This document shows, one piece after another, positions 25,083 to 28,130 of a stretch of 28,130 nt of DNA (positions are counted from its first letter, which is position 1; each line of letters begins with the position of its first letter). The translations under genes were made by a program, and so were the position numbers. The DNA is taken from the NCBI GenBank assembly GCA_016295505.1, contig JAEDLC010000012.1, positions 1-28,130 of the forward strand. Direction: 5' to 3'. The notes under the pieces are model-generated. The model did no database searches. It had not been told where the DNA came from and was given only the letters and a program-made list of their open reading frames with translations. This stretch comes from Dorea sp. GTDB taxonomy: Bacteria; Bacillota_A; Clostridia; Lachnospirales; Lachnospiraceae.

Positions 25083-26279
25083 ATGATGAAGAATTTTATT
25101 TTTATTTCTCCGAATTTCCCGACAAACTACTGGCAGTTCTGTGCAGAACTGAAAAACAACGGACTGAATGTTCTTGGTATCGGCGATCAGCCTTACGATG
25201 AACTGTCTCCGGAGCTGAAGTACAGTCTGAACGAATACTACAAAGTAGGCAGCCTTGAAAACTATGATGAGGTATATCGCGCTGTTGCATTTTTCACTTA
25301 CAAATACGGCCGTATTGACTGGCTCGAATCCAACAATGAATACTGGCTGGAGCGCGACGCCATGCTGCGTACAGACTTCAATATTAACACCGGCTTCCAT
25401 ACCGAAGATATGACCCGTATCAAATACAAGTCCAAAATGAAAGAATATTATACCAAAGCCGGCATCCCGGTAGCCCGCTATCATCTGGTGGATGATGTCG
25501 AAAACTGTAAGAAATTCATTAAAACTGTCGGATACCCTGTGATCGTAAAACCGGATAATGGCGTTGGTGCATCTCACACCTTCAAGTTATCCAAAGATGA
25601 AGATCTGATTCAGTTCTTTGGAGAAAAAGATGGCGATACTCTGTATATTATGGAAGAATTTATCAATGCAGAAGTGAACTCATATGACGCCATTATCGAT
25701 TCTCACGGAGAGCCGATGTTCGAGACCGGTAATGTAACTCCGGACTCTATTATGGATATCGTAAACAACTCTGATAATTCCATCTACCACATTGTAAAAA
25801 ATCTCTCCAAGGATGTACAGGCTGCCGGACGTGCAACAGTAAAGAGCTTCGGTGTAAAGAGCCGCTTTGTTCACTTTGAATTCTTCCGCCTGCTGAGCGA
25901 CCACGAAGGAATGGGCAAAAAAGGAGATGTTGTGGCTCTTGAAGTAAATATGCGTCCTTGCGGCGGCTTTTCACCTGATATGATGAATTACGCCAACAGC
26001 ACCAATGTATATAAAATCTGGGCTGATATGATCGCATTTGACCGTTCTACACTTCCGGAAGGAAAGCATGGCTACTGTGCATACGCCGGACGCCGCGACG
26101 GCAAGGATTTTGTTCTCAGCCATGAAGAAATACTCGAAAAATATCAGGACAACCTGAAAATGGTAGACCGTATCCCGGATGTACTCTCCGGAGCAATGGG
26201 CAACCAGATGTACGTTGCATTGTTTGATACAAAGAAGGAAATGGACAGCTTCTATAAGAATGTTCTGAAATGCAACTAG
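25083..26279 (+). CDS. ATP-grasp domain protein, ligase-like
   Basis: The 398-residue protein has a pre-ATP-grasp domain (about 1-110), opening FIFISPNFPTNYWQFC. An ATP-grasp fold follows (about 115-310). KYKSKMKEYYTKAGIPVARY opens the domain; GYPVIVKPDNGVGASHTFKL carries the ATP-binding lysine and glycine-rich loop. LYIMEEFINAEVNSYD is the hinge, and ALEVNMRPCGGFSPDMM supplies the metal-binding Glu and Asn. Such enzymes join a carboxylate, via acyl phosphate, to an amine, thiol or other nucleophile. It is often annotated as carbamoyl-phosphate-synthase-like, but it lacks the other CPS domains. The substrates are unknown. The start could also be the next codon, also ATG (25086). The gene ends at a strong terminator. 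Confidence 0.88.
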   Translation: MMKNFIFISPNFPTNYWQFCAELKNNGLNVLGIGDQPYDELSPELKYSLNEYYKVGSLENYDEVYRAVAFFTYKYGRIDWLESNNEYWLERDAMLRTDFNINTGFHTEDMTRIKYKSKMKEYYTKAGIPVARYHLVDDVENCKKFIKTVGYPVIVKPDNGVGASHTFKLSKDEDLIQFFGEKDGDTLYIMEEFINAEVNSYDAIIDSHGEPMFETGNVTPDSIMDIVNNSDNSIYHIVKNLSKDVQAAGRATVKSFGVKSRFVHFEFFRLLSDHEGMGKKGDVVALEVNMRPCGGFSPDMMNYANSTNVYKIWADMIAFDRSTLPEGKHGYCAYAGRRDGKDFVLSHEEILEKYQDNLKMVDRIPDVLSGAMGNQMYVALFDTKKEMDSFYKNVLKCN

Positions 26280-26324
26280 TTCGAAACTAATCATTGTTTG
26301 AATAATGGAATCTTGAATAAACTT

Positions 26325-26361
26325 AAGCCTGCCATGCAATTCACTCATGGCGGGCTTTTTT
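26325..26361 (+). terminator. Intrinsic terminator after the ATP-grasp gene
   Basis: AAGCCTGCCATG pairs with CATGGCGGGCTT (12 bp with one T-G wobble) around a nine-base loop and runs into six T residues (26356-26361). It closes the hydrolase/ATP-grasp unit 45 bases after the stop codon. Confidence 0.9.
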
Positions 26362-26402
26362 ATTGTTTGCCTTTTTTATTATCTTCCTTTCCGGCAAATC
26401 CT

Positions 26403-26611
26403 GATGACAAAATATAACATTTCATGTAGATACTCAAACAACTAAATTATGATGGTAATAATTTGAAGATTTTTCATGCATATTTTAAAATTTCTAATTT
26501 TGATGGTATTTGCACGCGCATTTTTACATGTATAATTCTTGATTTGAAATTTATGATGGATTTTACCTCAGATTTTTGCATGTAATATTTTTGAAAAAGC
26601 ATTAATGATGG
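26403..26611. repeat. Degenerate array of about 50-bp period in an AT-rich gap
   Basis: Between the terminators at 26361 and 26730 I see no gene. Five spaced copies of TGATGG or TGATGA have their GATG at 26403, 26451, 26502, 26555 and 26607, a period of 48, 51, 53 and 52 bp. The first four are followed 20-25 bases later by an ATTT(TT)-CATG element (CATG at 26423, 26475, 26527 and 26579), usually then TA and a T-rich stretch. Between these landmarks the copies differ. The last copy instead runs into a 7-bp hairpin, TCGTAAA-ATTTC-TTTACGA (26614-26632). The period is regular but sequence identity is low, so this is a tentative call. Confidence 0.45.
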
Positions 26612-26658
26612 AATCGTAAAATTTCTTTACGACAAATACACCAACCAATTGTATCAGG

Positions 26659-26730
26659 CAATAAAAGATATTAATGAATTCCAATATGTCAATAAAAGAT
26701 ATTAATGAATTCCAATGTAGCAATAAAAGA
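26659..26730. repeat. 31-bp tandem repeat, two full copies and a partial third
   Basis: Copies at 26659-26689 and 26690-26720 each begin CAATAAAAGATATTAATGAA and differ at only three of 31 positions, all at the distal end. A third copy stops after CAATAAAAGA (26721-26730), where the minus-strand terminator stem begins. On the minus strand, each copy ends in TCTTTTATTG, which in the partial copy forms the U-rich tail of that terminator. The unit is not a multiple of three and is not coding. Confidence 0.9.
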
Positions 26731-26759
26731 AGTGGGGTTGAGATTACTCTTCCCCACTT
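26730..26759 (-). terminator. Terminator of the GGGtGRT gene
   Basis: On the minus strand AAGTGGGG pairs with CCCCACTT (8 bp), with a further three-pair inner stem GAG/CTC after a T-T mismatch pair. It is followed by the U-rich tail TCTTTTATTG. It lies about 63 bases after the stop codon of the GGGtGRT gene, with nothing else between. Confidence 0.8.
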
Positions 26760-26822
26760 TTGTTGTACTAACAAATTTACACTATAAATAGCCAACAAAG
26801 AAAACTTCTTCTAAGCCATTTC

Positions 26823-27833
26823 TTAGAACTTGCCAGCCTTAGCAGCTTCCTCTACGCTTACTGCAACTGCAACAGTCATACCAACCATCGGGTTATTACC
26901 TGCTCCGATTAAGCCCATCATCTCAACGTGAGCCGGTACAGAAGAAGATCCTGCAAACTGTGCATCAGAATGCATACGTCCCAATGTATCTGTCATACCG
27001 TAAGAAGCCGGTCCTGCAGCCATGTTATCCGGATGAAGTGTACGTCCTGTACCACCGCCTGATGCTACTGAGAAGTACTTCTTACCCTGTTCGATACATT
27101 CTTTCTTATAAGTACCTGCAACCGGGTGCTGGAAACGTGTCGGGTTTGTAGAGTTACCTGTGATGGATACGTCTACGCCCTCTTTGTGCATGATAGCAAC
27201 ACCTTCACGTACGTCATTTGCTCCATAGCAGTTTACTTTGGAACGAAGTCCGTCAGAGTATGCGATTCTCTGAACTTCTTTTAATTCGCCTGTATAATAG
27301 TCATATTCTGTCTGAACATATGTAAATCCGTTAATTCTGGAAATGATCTTTGCAGCGTCTTTTCCAAGACCGTTCAGGATAACACGAAGAGGTTTCTTAC
27401 GAACCTTGTTTGCCTTCTCTGCGATACCGATTGCACCTTCAGCTGCTGCGAATGATTCGTGACCAGCCAGGAATGCGAAGCAGTCTGTATCTTCTTCCAG
27501 AAGCATCTTTCCTAAGTTACCATGTCCAAGACCTACTTTACGCTGATCAGCTACAGATCCCGGAATACAGAAAGCCTGAAGACCTTCTCCGATTGCTGCT
27601 GCTGCGTCAGCTGCTGTCTTACATCCCTTCTTGATTGCAATTGCTGCACCTACTGTATAAGCCCAGCATGCATTTTCAAAACAGATCGGCTGAATGCCCT
27701 TGATCTGATTGTATACATCAAGTCCGGCATCCTTTGTGATCTTCTCAGCTTCCTCGATAGAAGCGATGCCATAGCTTGCTAATACTTCATTGATTTTATC
27801 AATTCTTCTTTCATATGATTCAAATAAAGCCAT
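26823..27833 (-). CDS. GGGtGRT family protein
   Basis: The 336-residue protein carries the motif that names its family, SVASGGGTGRTLHPDN, in the C-terminal part. It also has PICFENACWAYTVGAAIA, GLGHGNLGKML, FLAGHESFAAAEGAIGIAEK and a glycine-rich end GLIGAGNNPMVGMTVAVAVS. The family has no established reaction. The N-terminal half has several conserved-looking Cys (FENAC, LQAFC, DTDCF), which may matter for metal or redox chemistry; that is inference. AGGAGG precedes the ATG. The upstream gene in the same direction ends in an Fe-S scaffold-like C-terminus about 95 bp away, a pairing typical of clostridia, and suggests a role in Fe-S or related sulfur/selenium metabolism. Confidence 0.9.
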   Translation of the reverse strand: MALFESYERRIDKINEVLASYGIASIEEAEKITKDAGLDVYNQIKGIQPICFENACWAYTVGAAIAIKKGCKTAADAAAAIGEGLQAFCIPGSVADQRKVGLGHGNLGKMLLEEDTDCFAFLAGHESFAAAEGAIGIAEKANKVRKKPLRVILNGLGKDAAKIISRINGFTYVQTEYDYYTGELKEVQRIAYSDGLRSKVNCYGANDVREGVAIMHKEGVDVSITGNSTNPTRFQHPVAGTYKKECIEQGKKYFSVASGGGTGRTLHPDNMAAGPASYGMTDTLGRMHSDAQFAGSSSVPAHVEMMGLIGAGNNPMVGMTVAVAVSVEEAAKAGKF

Positions 27834-27927
27834 TTACTTATCCTCCTGATTTCCTTACCTTTATGTATCCTATCTGCGCGTACACACCCTGCACATTCTT
27901 CCATGCGGTGCGCTGCGCCAAACGCGA

Positions 27928-28130
27928 CTACTCTTTACGTGGATCAATAATCTTCACTGCGTCTGCAACACGTCCATACTGTCCTTTTGCTTTCTCCCAA
28001 GCATCGTTTGGTGTGTCACCTGCTTTGATGAAATCAGTGAATTTTCCAAGGCTTACGAACTGGTATCCGATGATCTCATCGTTTGCATCCAATGCAATAC
28101 CTGTTACATAACCTTCTGCCATCTCAAGGT
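27928..28130 (-). CDS. Iron-sulfur cluster assembly scaffold-like protein, C-terminal fragment
   Basis: The last 66 or so codons of a gene that runs off the right edge are present. They read MAEGYVTGIALDANDEIIGY, then a segment with VSLGKFTDFIKAGDTPNDAW, and end GRVADAVKIIDPRKE. The two codons before the methionine (28123-28128) encode Leu-Glu, continuing the frame, so this methionine is internal. From memory of clostridial annotations, this C-terminus belongs to the NifU/IscU-like scaffold proteins that precede GGGtGRT genes. The cluster-binding cysteines would be outside the window, so this part alone does not prove the function. The 94-bp gap to the GGGtGRT gene holds its ribosome binding site and no terminator. 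Confidence 0.75.
   Translation of the reverse strand, partial: LEMAEGYVTGIALDANDEIIGYQFVSLGKFTDFIKAGDTPNDAWEKAKGQYGRVADAVKIIDPRKE

Noticed and set aside
26362..26399. Small inverted repeat TTTGCC/GGCAAA after the ATP-grasp terminator
   Set aside because: Six-base arms around a 21-base T-rich loop are not distinctive, and the strong terminator just upstream already explains 3'-end formation.
26403..26730. CRISPR array
   Set aside because: The copies are not near-identical, there are no constant repeats with unique spacers of uniform length, and no cas genes are nearby. The 31-bp repeats are directly adjacent with no spacers.
26568..26798. Minus-strand open frame of 76 codons through the repeats
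   Set aside because: It crosses the terminator of the GGGtGRT gene and the 31-bp tandem repeat, which is out of phase with codons. There is no ribosome binding site; the hydrophobic product reflects AT-rich sequence.

Overview
The window looks like a chromosomal segment of a low-to-mid G+C anaerobic Firmicute, most likely a gut Lachnospiraceae (Clostridium cluster XIVa). Evidence: strong AGGAGG-type ribosome binding sites, TTGACA/TATAAT promoters, the tmcAL / pta-ackA / yceD-rpmF neighbourhood, a fused 2-hydroxyacyl-CoA dehydratase activase of about 1,400 residues, and a GGGtGRT / Fe-S scaffold pair. The genus cannot be fixed by reading alone. I see no prophage, insertion sequence or clear CRISPR array; most of the window is ordinary core metabolism.

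Layout. Positions 1-7450: on the minus strand, a magnesium transporter (mgtE), then pta-ackA (acetyl-CoA to acetate plus ATP), then yceD (DUF177) and the first codons of rpmF (L32). On the plus strand, tmcAL encodes the enzyme that uses acetate and ATP to acetylate the elongator tRNA-Met wobble cytidine. Positions 5780-11522: a minus-strand operon polA - coaE - MBL hydrolase - ACT protein - UPF0210 protein. Positions 11614-11800: a self-contained tRNA-Leu(CAA) unit with consensus promoter and terminator. Positions 11890-13770: a fused homocysteine S-methyltransferase / methylenetetrahydrofolate reductase. Positions 13776-16515: a minus-strand operon of TrmB-type regulator, diaminopimelate-decarboxylase-like enzyme and lipoprotein. 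Positions 16595-19022: pyruvate kinase behind a catalytically incomplete rhomboid-like membrane protein with a C-terminal zinc ribbon.

Positions 19074-26361 are the least conventional part. They hold a 1,417-residue double-ATPase dehydratase-activase fusion, then two different alpha/beta hydrolases and an ATP-grasp ligase-like protein, ending at a strong terminator. Positions 26362-26822 hold no convincing gene but carry two kinds of repeat: a degenerate array of about 50-bp period, and a 31-bp tandem repeat abutting a minus-strand terminator. Positions 26823-28130 hold a GGGtGRT-family protein and the C-terminus of an Fe-S cluster scaffold-like protein, both minus strand.

The best candidates for undescribed biology are the repeat-filled intergenic region, the hydrolase-hydrolase-ATP-grasp module, the free-standing activase fusion, the GGGtGRT/scaffold pair and the TrmB-decarboxylase operon. 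No function is proven for any of these by the sequence alone.
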